Shown: positions 7,502 through 16,268, counted from the first letter of the stretch. The stretch is 34,299 nt of DNA from Bryobacteraceae bacterium (GCA_025928545.1 JAICJH010000070.1:1-34299); one strand, 5' to 3'. Made by a program: numbers and translations. The notes: generated by a model not told the origin, from the sequence alone.

Positions 7502-9613
7502 ATGCACGTCCGCCGTCTCGCGATAGCCGCGCTCATCTTCACTCTGACCGTCTCAGCCCAGACGCCAGCCCCCGCCTTCGGCCCTTCCAATCCGCTCTAC
7601 GCCGAAAGCACGCTGCCGTTCCACGCGCCTCCTTTCGACAAACTCAAAGCCGCCGACTACCAGGCTGCAATCGAAGCCGGCATCGCAGGCGAAATGAAAG
7701 AAGTTGAGGATATCGCCAATAATCCCGCCCCGCCAACCTTCGCCAACACCATGGTCGCGCTCGAAAAAGCCGGGGAACTGCTCAGCCGCGCCGACCGCGC
7801 CTTCAGCGCTGTCTCCGGCGCCAACACCGATCCTGAACTCCAGGAGATCCAGCGAATCGAAGCTCCGAAGCTCGCCGCCCTCGCCGATGCCACGAATCTG
7901 AACCCGAGGCTCTTCGCCCGCATCGATGCTCTCTATCAACAACGCAACACACTAAAGCTGGATGCCGAGTCCAACCGCCTCCTCGAACGCAGCCACGCCC
8001 GCTTCCTTCACGCTGGCGCGAGTCTCGACGATGCCGGCAAAACCCGCCTCAAAGAGATCAACAAACAGCTCTCGATTCTGACCGACGCCTTCCGCCGCAA
8101 ACTCCTCGCCGCCACCAAAGCCGGCGCGTTCACCACCACCGACAAAGCCGCGCTTGCGGGCTTGAGTGATGCCCAGATCGCCGCCGCCGAACAAGCCGCG
8201 AAAGCGCGCAAAGTGCCCGGCTACGTCATTCCGCTACAGAACACCACCCAGCAGCCCGCCCTCCAGTCGCTGAGCAACCGCGCAACCCGCCAGGCCATCT
8301 TCGAAGCCGGCTGGAACCGCGCCGAACAGGGCGGGGAAAACGATACGCGCGATACCATCGCCCAGCTCGCAAAATTGCGTGCCGAAAAAGCCAAACTTCT
8401 CGGCTTCCCAACCTTCTCCGCGTGGCAACTCGAAGACACCATGGCGAAGAATCCCGACAACGTTCTGCATTTCCTCGATGCCCTCGTCCCCGCTTCCGTC
8501 GCCAACGCGGAACGCGAAGCCAAAGATATCCAGGCCCTGATTGACCAGCAAAAAGGCGGCTTCACCCTCGCCCCATACGATTGGGATTTTTACGCCGACC
8601 AGGTTCGCAAAGCCAAATACGACGTCGACGAAGCTGCCGTCCGCCCCTACTTCGAACTCAACCGCGTCCTCGCCGACGGCGTCTTCTACGCCGCCACTGA
8701 GCTCTACGGCATCACTTTTAAGGAACGCAAAGACATCCCCGTTTACCACCCCGATGTCCGCGTCTTCGAAATCTCCGAACCGAACGGCAAACCCCTCGCG
8801 CTCTTCTATTGCGACTACTACAAGCGCGACAACAAGAACGGCGGCGCGTGGACCAGTACTCTCGTCGGCTCAGCCAAAATCCTCGGAACTCTGCCGGTCG
8901 TCTATAACGTCGCCAATTTCCCCAAGCCCGTGGCAGGCGAGCCCGCGCTGATCAGCTATAGCGATGTCCGCACCATGTTCCACGAATTCGGCCACGCCCT
9001 CCACGCCATGTTCTTCAGTGCCGAGTATCCCGGTCTCGGCGGCACTCCCCGCGATTTCGTCGAGTTCCCCTCGCAGTTCAACGAACATTGGCGCGACGAT
9101 CCGAAGGTCTTCGCCAACTATGCCCGCCATTACAAAACCGGAGTTCCCATGCCAGCCGACCTGGTCGGCAAACTGCGCGCCTCGGAAAAATTCAACCAGG
9201 GTTATGCCTTCACTGAACTGCTTGCAGCCGCCTCGCTCGACATGCAATGGCACCTCCTGCCCGCAGATGCCCCCCTCCAGTCGCCGGACGTTTTTGAAAA
9301 ATCCGCGCTCGATAAGAAAAAGCTCCTGCTCGCAGCCGTCCCGACGCGTTACCGCTCTTCCTATTTCGAACACATCTGGGGAGGCGGCTATGCCTCCGGC
9401 TACTACGGTTATCTGTGGAGCGAAATGCTGGATGACGACGCCTACGCCTGGTTCACTCAACACGGCGGACTCACCCGAACCAACGGAGACCGCTTCCGCC
9501 AAATGATTCTGTCCCGAGGCAATTCGCAGGATCTCGAAACTCTCTACGAAACCTGGCGAGGCGGCCCGCCCGCAATCGACGGACTGCTGAATCAGCGCGG
9601 CCTCACAAAATAG
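7502..9613 (+). CDS. dcp: Exported M3-family zinc metallopeptidase (peptidyl-dipeptidase Dcp-like)
   Basis: The protein has 703 residues, the usual size for M3A peptidyl-dipeptidases/oligopeptidases, which trim short peptides. A Sec signal peptide (RRLAIAALIFTLTVSAQT) indicates a periplasmic location. The helical N-terminal half covers the substrate channel; the catalytic zinc site is HEFGHALH (His494, Glu495, His498) with the third ligand Glu521 in DFVEFPSQ. The C-terminal region has YRSSYFEHIWGGGYASGYYGYLWSEML, containing the Tyr/Gly-rich substrate loop. It could equally be annotated as an oligopeptidase A-like enzyme; the signal peptide and context-free placement favour a Dcp-type scavenging role. 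No good Shine-Dalgarno is evident; TAAACT (7491-7496) just before the ATG hints at a near-leaderless transcript. Confidence 0.92.
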   Translation: MHVRRLAIAALIFTLTVSAQTPAPAFGPSNPLYAESTLPFHAPPFDKLKAADYQAAIEAGIAGEMKEVEDIANNPAPPTFANTMVALEKAGELLSRADRAFSAVSGANTDPELQEIQRIEAPKLAALADATNLNPRLFARIDALYQQRNTLKLDAESNRLLERSHARFLHAGASLDDAGKTRLKEINKQLSILTDAFRRKLLAATKAGAFTTTDKAALAGLSDAQIAAAEQAAKARKVPGYVIPLQNTTQQPALQSLSNRATRQAIFEAGWNRAEQGGENDTRDTIAQLAKLRAEKAKLLGFPTFSAWQLEDTMAKNPDNVLHFLDALVPASVANAEREAKDIQALIDQQKGGFTLAPYDWDFYADQVRKAKYDVDEAAVRPYFELNRVLADGVFYAATELYGITFKERKDIPVYHPDVRVFEISEPNGKPLALFYCDYYKRDNKNGGAWTSTLVGSAKILGTLPVVYNVANFPKPVAGEPALISYSDVRTMFHEFGHALHAMFFSAEYPGLGGTPRDFVEFPSQFNEHWRDDPKVFANYARHYKTGVPMPADLVGKLRASEKFNQGYAFTELLAAASLDMQWHLLPADAPLQSPDVFEKSALDKKKLLLAAVPTRYRSSYFEHIWGGGYASGYYGYLWSEMLDDDAYAWFTQHGGLTRTNGDRFRQMILSRGNSQDLETLYETWRGGPPAIDGLLNQRGLTK

Positions 9614-9639
9614 TATTTTGTAACCGGCTCCCGCGCCGG
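9605..9639. repeat. Palindrome over the peptidase stop codon plus short GC hairpin
   Basis: ACAAAATA-g-TATTTTGT (9605-9621) is a perfect 8-bp inverted repeat containing the TAG stop. It is followed by CCGGC-tcccgc-GCCGG (9624-9639). Together they may act as a weak terminator or mRNA 3'-end structure; no T run follows the second stem. Confidence 0.3.
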
Positions 9640-9652
9640 CGGTTAGCTGAGT

Positions 9653-10350
9653 ATGTCCGATTCCGAGCGTTTACGCAGGCTGGAGCGCGAAATCCGCAAT
9701 CTCCGTTTTGCTCTTTTGGCCGTATTGATCGCCGTTGGCGGCACGATTCTGGTCGAGAAGACGAATGCCCAGGCACCAGAGACAAGGCCGGCTATTGTCC
9801 GCGTCAAGGGCTTAATTGTCGAAGATGCGCAGGGGCGTCCCAGGATTTTGATAGGTAGTCCCATTCCCGTAGTTCCGGAGCGCATCAGAAAAGACGCCGC
9901 GTTTGGCGCAATATTCTCGCCGAAAACGGCAGAGACGAATTGGCCATCGGCGAAGTTCCCGATCCCCAGGTGCTTGGAACCGTCCGGAAACGAATCCACG
10001 CCTCAACCGGCATAGCTTTTAACGATGCGGGTGGCGACGAACGAGCGGGCTTCGGCGTCACGGAAAACGGCGTTGTCCTCGGCATGGATTATCCAGGCAA
10101 AGAAGCTCTGACACTCTTTGCAAGCCCCGCGGGTTTCACAGGAATGACGGTCAATCTGCCGCCAGGCAAAGGCGGCAATGAGCAGCTGGGAATGGTGCTG
10201 AACAATCAGACCGGAACTTCTGTGGTCAAACTGGCCGGCCCTGATGGCTCAGAGCGCATTATGTTCAGCGTCGAGAGTGATCGCGCGAAAGTTCGGGTTG
10301 CCGGGTCGGCGGGTTCACTCAAAGACGTAACTTCTGTGCTCCAGCCATAA
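9653..10350 (+). pseudogene. Membrane-anchored protein of unknown function, split by a 1-base frameshift
   Basis: The first frame (from ATG 9653) gives a basic/coiled start (SERLRRLEREIRNLRF), one membrane segment (FALLAVLIAVGGTILV, about residues 19-34), then IVRVKGLIVEDAQGRPRILIGSPIP. It loses family-like sequence near 9909 and stops at 10015. The +1-related frame is open from 9859 and continues sensibly from about 9910: NILAENGRDELAIGEVPDPQ, GIAFNDAGGDERAGFGV, VVLGMDYPGKEALTLF, ending at 10350. Joining FGA (frame 1) to NILAENG (frame 2) restores a continuous protein of about 232 residues if one base is added near 9909. The repeated 'ENG..IG' and 'NGVVLGMD' strands suggest a beta-rich repeat domain. 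This could be a true pseudogene or an assembly error. The function is unknown. Confidence 0.7.
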
Positions 10351-10460
10351 GGCCTCGTCCGTTGGGGGGGCGCGGAAACGGGAAAAATCCGGCGAATGTT
10401 ATCCTGTTCCTTAACAACCCCACGCAACAGCGTAAATCCTGAAGGAGAACCATCCGCAAC

Positions 10461-11468
10461 ATGTCCGTTAAAGTTGGTATCAACGGCTTCGGCCGCATTG
10501 GCCGGAATATCGTCCGCGCCGCCCTGAATAATCCCGAAATCGAATTCGTCGCCGTCAACGACCTCACCGACACCGCTTCGCTTGCACACATGACGAAGTA
10601 CGATTCGTTGCTCGGCCCCATGCCGGAGCCCGTTTCGGTCGAAGGCGACACCATTGTCATTGGTAAGCGCCGCATCAAAGTTTTCGCCGAAAAAGATCCC
10701 GCCCTTATCGACTGGAGTTCAGTCGGCGCTCAGATCGTTATCGAATCCACCGGTCGTTTTGTCGACAAAGCCAACGCCTCCAAACACATTCGCGGAACAG
10801 TGAAAAAGGTCGTCATCTCCGCTCCGGCCAAGGATGAAGACATCACCATCGTTCTCGGCGTCAACGAAAAATCGTACGATCCCGCGAAGCACAACGTCGT
10901 CTCGAACGCGTCCTGCACCACTAACTGCCTCGCGCCCGTGGCCAAAGTTCTGCACGAGAAGTTCGGTATCGATAAAGGGTCGATGACAACCATCCACTCC
11001 TACACGAACGATCAGAACGTTCTCGATTTCCCTCACAAAGATCTGCGCCGCGCCCGTGCCGCTGCCATCAATATGATTCCCACCACCACCGGCGCCGCGA
11101 AAGCCATCGCGCTTGTGCTCCCGGAACTCAAAGGCAAACTCGACGGCTACTCCATGCGCGTTCCCACGCCGGACGTCTCGGTTGTCGACCTCGTCGCAAT
11201 TCTCAAAACGAACACCACCGATAAGGAAGTCAACGCGGCCCTGAAGGCAGCGGCCGATGGCGAACTCAAAGGCATCCTCGCCTATACCGACGACCCCGTC
11301 GTTTCCTCCGACATGCTGCACAATCCGAACAGCTCCATCGTCGATGGCTTGCTGACGAAAGTCATGGAAGGAAACTTCCTCAAGGTCGTCGCCTGGTACG
11401 ACAACGAGTGGGGCTACTCCTGCCGCGTGAACGACCTGGTCGTCTTCATCGCGAAAAAGGGCCTGTAA
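10461..11468 (+). CDS. gap: Glyceraldehyde-3-phosphate dehydrogenase, phosphorylating
   Basis: The enzyme catalyses the reversible conversion of glyceraldehyde 3-phosphate to 1,3-bisphosphoglycerate in glycolysis/gluconeogenesis. Its 335 residues are standard length. The start VGINGFGRIGRNIVRAAL is the NAD Rossmann motif; VAVNDLTD has Asp in the position favouring NAD over NADP. The active-site signature SNASCTTNCLAP places the catalytic Cys at 152, and the catalytic His lies in TIHSYTNDQ. The C-terminus WYDNEWGYSCRVNDLV is characteristic. AAGGAGAA sits 11-18 nt before the ATG. A strong intrinsic terminator follows at 11503-11552, so it is probably monocistronic. Confidence 0.98.
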   Translation: MSVKVGINGFGRIGRNIVRAALNNPEIEFVAVNDLTDTASLAHMTKYDSLLGPMPEPVSVEGDTIVIGKRRIKVFAEKDPALIDWSSVGAQIVIESTGRFVDKANASKHIRGTVKKVVISAPAKDEDITIVLGVNEKSYDPAKHNVVSNASCTTNCLAPVAKVLHEKFGIDKGSMTTIHSYTNDQNVLDFPHKDLRRARAAAINMIPTTTGAAKAIALVLPELKGKLDGYSMRVPTPDVSVVDLVAILKTNTTDKEVNAALKAAADGELKGILAYTDDPVVSSDMLHNPNSSIVDGLLTKVMEGNFLKVVAWYDNEWGYSCRVNDLVVFIAKKGL

Positions 11469-11502
11469 CTCCCGCACACGAATCGTTCGCCGAGCACTTA
11501 CT

Positions 11503-11552
11503 GACAGGCGTGATCTTCCAAACCGAAGATCGCGCCTGTCTTTCTTGTTTTT
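11503..11552 (+). terminator. Intrinsic terminator of gap
   Basis: GACAGGCGTGATCTTC pairs with GAAGATCGCGCCTGTC (16 bp, with one G-U wobble) around a 6-nt loop, followed by a T-rich tract TTTCTTGTTTTT. It lies 35 nt after the gap stop codon. Confidence 0.88.
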
Positions 11553-11581
11553 GTTGCGCCCACCTCGGCTTAATTGATTCC

Positions 11582-11607
11582 GAGCCGCGAGCGTAAGCGA
11601 GCGGTTC
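11582..11607. repeat. REP-like palindromic element, GAGCCGC...GCGGTTC type
   Basis: GAGCCGC (11582-11588) and GCGGTTC (11601-11607) form a 7-bp stem with one G-U wobble, with GAGCGTAAGCGA between. A related element occurs at 16269-16293. Read in the reverse frame it encodes the PLAYARGSES peptide often seen in spurious ORFs of such genomes (recalled, not searched), which marks it as a dispersed intergenic repeat. Confidence 0.55.
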
Positions 11608-11735
11608 TGCCGAGCCGTCGCCTGTCTTCCTTCGCACCGACCTCGCGTTAAATGTAGCTTTCTTAATGCTTTCCCGCCTCGTCTAAAGCCACTTAAGGGA
11701 TTCCCACCAATCCATCTTTGTAGTATCATCTCGGT

Positions 11736-12140
11736 ATGAAGAAAACCCTCTTGGCCCTTGTGGCCGTTCTATGCTTTACCTTCGCAGCCTCGGCTGCGGA
11801 CTTCAGCGGCAAATGGACGCGTGACCCTGCGGCTGCCCCGGCTGGCGGCGGCGGTGGACGCGGCGGCGGTGGTGGTGGCACCTATGAATTCAAGGTTGCC
11901 GGCGCCACTTTAACAGGTTCAATTACCCAGGCGGGTCGTGGCGGTGGCGAACCCACCGTAACTCCCATCGCAGACGGTAAAGTGACCGGCGATACGTTCA
12001 CGTTCAGCATCACCCGTAACGGACGCGATGGTACTCCGATGAAGATCGAATATACCGGCAAAGTCGCCGGCGATAAACTCGAAATCACATCGGACAACGG
12101 TCGCGGGCCGATGACGGTTACACTCGTCAAAGCTCCGTAG
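11736..12140 (+). CDS. Small secreted Gly-rich protein, unknown function
   Basis: The protein has 134 residues with a clear Sec signal peptide (KKTLLALVAVLCFTFAASA). The mature part begins ADFSGKWTRDP, then a GGGGGRGGGGGG tract (about residues 38-49), then alternating short strands (TYEFKVAGATLTGSIT, GKVTGDTFTFSITRNG, KIEYTGKVAGDKLEITSD) that look like a small lipocalin-like beta barrel. Similar 'GKWT...GKVxGDxFTF...YTGKVxGDxLE' proteins are common in Acidobacteria and related phyla without assigned function (recalled, not searched). The Gly/Arg tract sits in the loop between the first strands. It is likely monocistronic, flanked by terminators on both sides. No Shine-Dalgarno is obvious; TATCAT (11724-11729) could be a -10 giving a very short leader. 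Confidence 0.8.
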   Translation: MKKTLLALVAVLCFTFAASAADFSGKWTRDPAAAPAGGGGGRGGGGGGTYEFKVAGATLTGSITQAGRGGGEPTVTPIADGKVTGDTFTFSITRNGRDGTPMKIEYTGKVAGDKLEITSDNGRGPMTVTLVKAP

Positions 12141-12149
12141 ATTTTTTCT

Positions 12150-12225
12150 GAGCGGCCGCACGGACAGCCTCAAATGGCGGAGGGTGAACAAGCGGCGGTC
12201 TGAAAGCTGTCCGTCTGCACCGCTC
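12150..12225 (+). ncRNA. Candidate structured RNA element in the 3' region
   Basis: GAGCGG (12150-12155) pairs with CCGCTC (12220-12225), and CGGACAGC (12161-12168) with GCTGTCCG (12206-12213). An internal loop lies between the two stems and a 37-nt apical region contains GGCGGAGGG and GGCGGTC. The long stem ends just before a strong terminator. It may be a 3'-UTR structure, a small RNA, or a degraded repeat; the sequence alone does not decide. Confidence 0.35.
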
Positions 12226-12243
12226 GGATTAGCTGATTTAAAA

Positions 12244-12293
12244 ACCGCACAGGTCGGTATCAATCGGATACCAGCCTGTGCGGTGTTTTTTTT
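12244..12293 (+). terminator. Strong intrinsic terminator
   Basis: ACCGCACAGG pairs perfectly with CCTGTGCGGT. After a 2-nt mismatch the inner stem GGTATC/GATACC continues around a 5-nt loop. G then T8 follows immediately. It probably ends the transcript of the gene at 11736. Confidence 0.88.
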
Positions 12294-12306
12294 GCAGGCG
12301 CCTCTT

Positions 12307-12336
12307 CCGCTTCGCAACCGAAAGAGCGGCTTTTTT
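12307..12336 (+). terminator. Second terminator-like hairpin
   Basis: CCGCTTCG pairs with CGAA and GCGG (3-nt AGA bulge) around the loop CAAC, followed by C and T6. It lies 14 bp after the stronger terminator and may be a back-up. Confidence 0.45.
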
Positions 12337-12591
12337 AGTACAGGTATAAAGATTTCGTACTCCAATACCGCAAAACCGCGCGAATCTAACCGCGCTGCGT
12401 AACCCTCCCGCCGCTACCGTCATCTTTACCAGATATGAAACAAACGCTTCAGGTTCCTGTCGAAAAAGGCGCGTAAATCCGGGCACTTTTTCTGCCTGGG
12501 AAACAATGCCAATTGCCGGAGTTCGGCCCGCGCGTTTATTTCAAAAGACGATATCCTGACAATTCGGGTTCTTACAAGGAATATACATTTC

Positions 12592-15500
12592 ATGCTGCGA
12601 TCTGCTTGCCTGTTTTTGCTCATCTTCGCCGGAATTGCCGCTGCCGACGTGCAGACAGGAGTTGTCCGCTCCGGCGGTCAGGCCATCCCCGGCGCTACCG
12701 TTTCCGCCGAATGCGGCGCCGACAGCAAGATCACAACTACCACTGACGATGCCGGCCGTTTTGAAATCGGCGGACTTCCTTCCACCTCCTGCAAGTACAC
12801 CGTCCTGATGTTTGGTTTCGAACCCGCCCAGAAGGATGCCGCGGCCTCTTCCACTCCGCTTGGTTTCGATCTCAGCCTTCAGACCCACGCAACCATGCCG
12901 ACAGCTCCCAAGCCTGCCACCGCTGTCGCTCCACCCGCTCCCGCTGTCACAACCGCTGCCCCGCCTGCCGCCGCACCTCCGACGCCTGCTCCCGCAACTC
13001 CGGATTTGCCCAAGCCGAGTATGGCCGCGGCTGCTGCTGCCGCCAATGCGCCCGCGGGACGTGGTGGTCGTAATGGAGCACGTGGCGCCAGTGGCGCCGC
13101 GCGCGGAGCGACACCGCCAACAAATACTGCAAATGGACGTGCAGGTGGACGCGGCGGTGCCCAGACTGCCGCGGCTGGTCGCGGCGGACAAGCCGGCTTC
13201 CAGAGTTTAAGCCTCGTTCAGAATGAAGATGCTCCAGCGGCTTCCGACGCTCCGGCCGCAACCCTCGGCGGCGGCGATACAGGTACTGCTGCCGGTGATG
13301 CATTCACCGTCAACGGAACCCTGAGCCAGGGTGTACAGGCGCAGGCCGGTGATGGTCTCGGCATGGGCGGTGGCGGAGGCTTTGGATTTGGTCCCGGCGG
13401 TCCTGGTGGCCTCGGCGGCGATCCCTTCGGTGCGGGTGGCGGAGCCGGCGGTGACCTCGCGGGCGGTGGAGTTACTGGTGGCCGTGGCGGCGGAGGTGGT
13501 GCGCCCGGTGGCCGCGGCGGCGGAGGTGGTGCGCCCGGTGGTGGCCGCGGTGGTGGCGGTGGATTTGCCGGCGGCGGTGGCGGGCGCGGTGGTGGCGGTG
13601 CCCGTGGCGGCGGACCCGGCGGTCCCGGTGGCCGTGGCGGCCGTGGTCCCAATGGCGTCACAGCCTTCGGCAACCGCGCCGGCCGTGGACGCGGCCCCCA
13701 ATGGCAAGCTGGTCTGACTTACAACTTCACCAATTCCGCGTTGAACGCCCGGCCTTACTCAGTCGCCTCCGCATCCGCCAACGGACTGCCTCCCGTCAAG
13801 CCTGCCACCGCGACCAATCAGCTCGGTATCACCCTGGGCGGTCCCATCATGATCCCCAAAACCAAAATCAATCTGAAAAATTCGCGCTGGAATGTGAACG
13901 TCACCGGTGCGCGGAATCGCGTCGGCGTGGAAAATGTTTCGAGCGTGCCCATACCCGCATTTCGCACCGGCGATTTCTCCAGCCTGCTGGGCAATTCAAC
14001 GCCGATCGTCATCTACGATCCGCTGAACAACCAGCCTTTCGCCGGCAACATTATTCCCCAAAGCCGTTTGAATTCCGCAGCCCTCGGCTTGCTGACCTTC
14101 TACCCGTCGCCCACCGGCGTGGGCCTTGTGAAGAACTACGAATTCGACGCCAGCAATCCCAGCAACAGTAACACCCTGAGTTCCAGCCTCATCATCCCGA
14201 TTACACCGAAAGATCGCGTGAACGTGAATATTTCGGCGCAGAGCCGCAACTCCGCCACCATCCAGACATTTGGCTTCCGCGATCCCACCAGTGGTGGCGG
14301 CAAGTCTCTCTCCGTCTCCTATTCAAGAACCCTGCGCCCCACCCTCGTCAATAATTTTTCGGCGTCGGTCAATCGGAATTCCACCAATAATCTATCCTTC
14401 TTCTCGAACGGCGTTAACATCGCCGCTCTGTACGGAATCAACGGCATTCTCGCCACACCGCCAACCTATGGGCCTCCCACCCTGAGCTTTCAGGGCGGTT
14501 CTCAGTTGGCAGGCCTCTCCGATTCCGTCCCCAGTACGAACCACTCCACTACCTTCTCCCTCACGGAAGGTTTCGTGAAGAATCTGGGCAAACACACCAT
14601 TCAGGTTGGTATCACAGGTTCCAAACAGGAGTCCAACCGGCTCACTGCCAACAATGCGCGCGGCACCTTCAGTTTCACCGGAGTCAACACTCAGCAGCAG
14701 GTGACCGGCGCGAACGGCGTCGCCACCAGTGTCCCCAACACAGGCTATGACCTTGCCGATTTCCTCCTCGGGCTGCCCGCGCAAACTTCCATCACGAATT
14801 ATCTGAACGGCAACAACATGTTCTATTACCGGCAGATGACTGCGGCCGCCTATGCCAATGACGATTTCCGGATGAGCACCAAAATCACCATTAACGGTGG
14901 GCTGCGCTGGGAATTCTACGCGCCTCAGAAAGAAAAATACAATCACATGGCCAACCTGGAGTTCTCTCCCGATGGGGCCAGCGTCAACGTTGTCACTCCA
15001 GGCATGCAGTACCGCTACGCGGGTACTACTGTTCCGGACGGCCTGATTTCCACTTATTACAAGATGATCGAGCCCCAGATTGGTTTTGCCGCCAAGCCCT
15101 GGAGCAAACGCGCTATCGTGATTCGCGGTGGCTACGGGATTCGCTACAACGGCGGCGCGATCGCTCAGTTAGGCAGCCGGCTCACCATCCAGCCGCCTTT
15201 CGTTCAGACCTTCAGTCTTACTCCGGCGCAGGCTTTGGCCCAGACCGGCAAAACGCTCACCCTGCAAAACGGCTTCCCGACGCTGCCGGCTTCCACCATC
15301 ACCAATAACTACGCCGTCAGCCCCGATTACAGACCGGCCATGGCCCAGCAATGGAATGCGATCGTGCAGTACACGCTCGGTCGCTCGTACGTGGTCCAGA
15401 CATCCTATTCCGGCACCAAAGGAACCAATCTCGACGTTCTGTTCGGACCCAACCGCGCGACCCCCGGTCCCGTGAGCACCGAAGCCAGCCGCATTCCGAT

Positions 15501-16227
15501 TCCCTACGCCCTCACAACAATCCAGTTCGATAGATCCATCGGCAGTTCCATCTATCACTCCGGCTCGGCGCAGGTCACACGACGCCTCACCAAAGGCTTC
15601 GGAGGTTCCGTCACTTATACGCTCGCTAAGGCGATTTCCGATTCGTCGATTCTCGGCAGTGGCGTGGTTCAAAGTAACCTCGCGGCGGAACGAGCTGTCA
15701 CATCCGATCCCCATCAGAACCTGGCGGTCAACTTCAATTACCAGTCGCTCGCAAACAATCAGAAGAGCCAGTTCTACTGGAATCTGATCCGTGGATGGCA
15801 GTTGAGCGGAGCTTATGACGTAACTTCCGGCTCTCCCTTCACGGCCACGGTCGCGGGAGATCCTACCGGTACCGGCGTCATCGGTTCGCGAGCTAACGCC
15901 ACCGGATTACCCGTGACCGGCGGCAACTGCGCAACGTGTACTTACTTCAATACGGCGGCGTTTACCTCCGTCCCGCAGGGCACCTTCGGTACCGCCGGAC
16001 GCAACACCATTCCTGGTATTGTGAACTTCAGTCTGCGCGCTTCCGCCATGCGCTCTTTCAGAATCGGTGAACGCCATCGTCTCTCGTTAACCTTCACCGC
16101 GAATAATCCGCTGAACCACGTTTCCATAACAGGAGTCGGAACCCAGTTCGGCACCAGCACCTACGGCCTCGCAACGCGGGCCGGCAACATGAGAACCGTC
16201 TCAGCCATGGCAAGATTCACGTTCTGA
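12592..16227 (+). CDS. Oar-like outer-membrane beta-barrel with carboxypeptidase-regulatory domain (module 1)
   Basis: The protein has 1211 residues. A Sec signal peptide (LRSACLFLLIFAGIAAADV) is followed by a carboxypeptidase-regulatory-like Ig fold (about residues 20-95: GQAIPGATVSAECG, DDAGRFEIGGLPS). Next come a Pro/Ala-rich stretch (about 101-145), an RGG-rich stretch (about 148-205), the motif AFTVNGTLSQGVQ, and a very Gly/Arg-rich tract (about 257-355). The barrel begins near NSALNARPYS and carries acidobacterial TonB-receptor-like signatures: LGGPIMIPKT, FRTGDFSSLLG, IYDPLNNQPFAGNIIPQSR. It ends in ARFTF, a terminal aromatic beta-signal for outer-membrane assembly. No typical TonB plug domain is recognisable between the N-terminal domain and the barrel. 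A VWFA gene follows, and the pair is repeated downstream. Substrate or export role is unknown. Confidence 0.85.
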   Translation: MLRSACLFLLIFAGIAAADVQTGVVRSGGQAIPGATVSAECGADSKITTTTDDAGRFEIGGLPSTSCKYTVLMFGFEPAQKDAAASSTPLGFDLSLQTHATMPTAPKPATAVAPPAPAVTTAAPPAAAPPTPAPATPDLPKPSMAAAAAAANAPAGRGGRNGARGASGAARGATPPTNTANGRAGGRGGAQTAAAGRGGQAGFQSLSLVQNEDAPAASDAPAATLGGGDTGTAAGDAFTVNGTLSQGVQAQAGDGLGMGGGGGFGFGPGGPGGLGGDPFGAGGGAGGDLAGGGVTGGRGGGGGAPGGRGGGGGAPGGGRGGGGGFAGGGGGRGGGGARGGGPGGPGGRGGRGPNGVTAFGNRAGRGRGPQWQAGLTYNFTNSALNARPYSVASASANGLPPVKPATATNQLGITLGGPIMIPKTKINLKNSRWNVNVTGARNRVGVENVSSVPIPAFRTGDFSSLLGNSTPIVIYDPLNNQPFAGNIIPQSRLNSAALGLLTFYPSPTGVGLVKNYEFDASNPSNSNTLSSSLIIPITPKDRVNVNISAQSRNSATIQTFGFRDPTSGGGKSLSVSYSRTLRPTLVNNFSASVNRNSTNNLSFFSNGVNIAALYGINGILATPPTYGPPTLSFQGGSQLAGLSDSVPSTNHSTTFSLTEGFVKNLGKHTIQVGITGSKQESNRLTANNARGTFSFTGVNTQQQVTGANGVATSVPNTGYDLADFLLGLPAQTSITNYLNGNNMFYYRQMTAAAYANDDFRMSTKITINGGLRWEFYAPQKEKYNHMANLEFSPDGASVNVVTPGMQYRYAGTTVPDGLISTYYKMIEPQIGFAAKPWSKRAIVIRGGYGIRYNGGAIAQLGSRLTIQPPFVQTFSLTPAQALAQTGKTLTLQNGFPTLPASTITNNYAVSPDYRPAMAQQWNAIVQYTLGRSYVVQTSYSGTKGTNLDVLFGPNRATPGPVSTEASRIPIPYALTTIQFDRSIGSSIYHSGSAQVTRRLTKGFGGSVTYTLAKAISDSSILGSGVVQSNLAAERAVTSDPHQNLAVNFNYQSLANNQKSQFYWNLIRGWQLSGAYDVTSGSPFTATVAGDPTGTGVIGSRANATGLPVTGGNCATCTYFNTAAFTSVPQGTFGTAGRNTIPGIVNFSLRASAMRSFRIGERHRLSLTFTANNPLNHVSITGVGTQFGTSTYGLATRAGNMRTVSAMARFTF
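13480..13539 (+). repeat. 30-bp tandem repeat in the Gly-rich coding tract
   Basis: Two 30-bp units (13480-13509 and 13510-13539), differing at one base, each encode GRGGGGGAPG. They lie in a longer GGC/GGT-rich tract (about 13360-13650) of the first barrel gene, a likely site of in-frame length change by slippage. Confidence 0.85.
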
Positions 16228-16268
16228 ATTGAGCCGCGAAACATGCCGAACCGACAACCACACTTACC

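Larger units (their letters stand above)
12141..12591. other. 451-bp spacer rich in inverted repeats, no coding evidence
   Basis: This stretch between the small Gly-rich gene and the first barrel gene holds a long imperfect inverted repeat (12150-12225), a strong terminator (12244-12293), a second terminator-like hairpin (12307-12336) and about 250 bp with no recognised element. A TATCCT hexamer (12552-12557), possibly a -10, lies 34 nt before the barrel start. Short ORFs here look like shadows: they lack ribosome sites and family-like sequence. Confidence 0.6.

Noticed and set aside
10719..11729. Long antisense open frame (336 codons) opposite gap
   Set aside because: The gap gene is unambiguous on the plus strand; the antisense frame crosses the terminator and a REP-like element and has no family-like sequence.
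13360..13650. Repeat-dense stretch considered as a CRISPR-like or minisatellite array
   Set aside because: The repeats are in-frame Gly/Arg codons inside an open barrel gene without uniform spacers; only one 30-bp tandem pair is regular.
13207..13707. Ala/Thr/Gly-rich and Pro-rich open frames opposite the Gly-rich tract of the first barrel gene (same at 19606-19989)
   Set aside because: Direct reverse translations of GGC/GGT repeats; no start signals and only low complexity.
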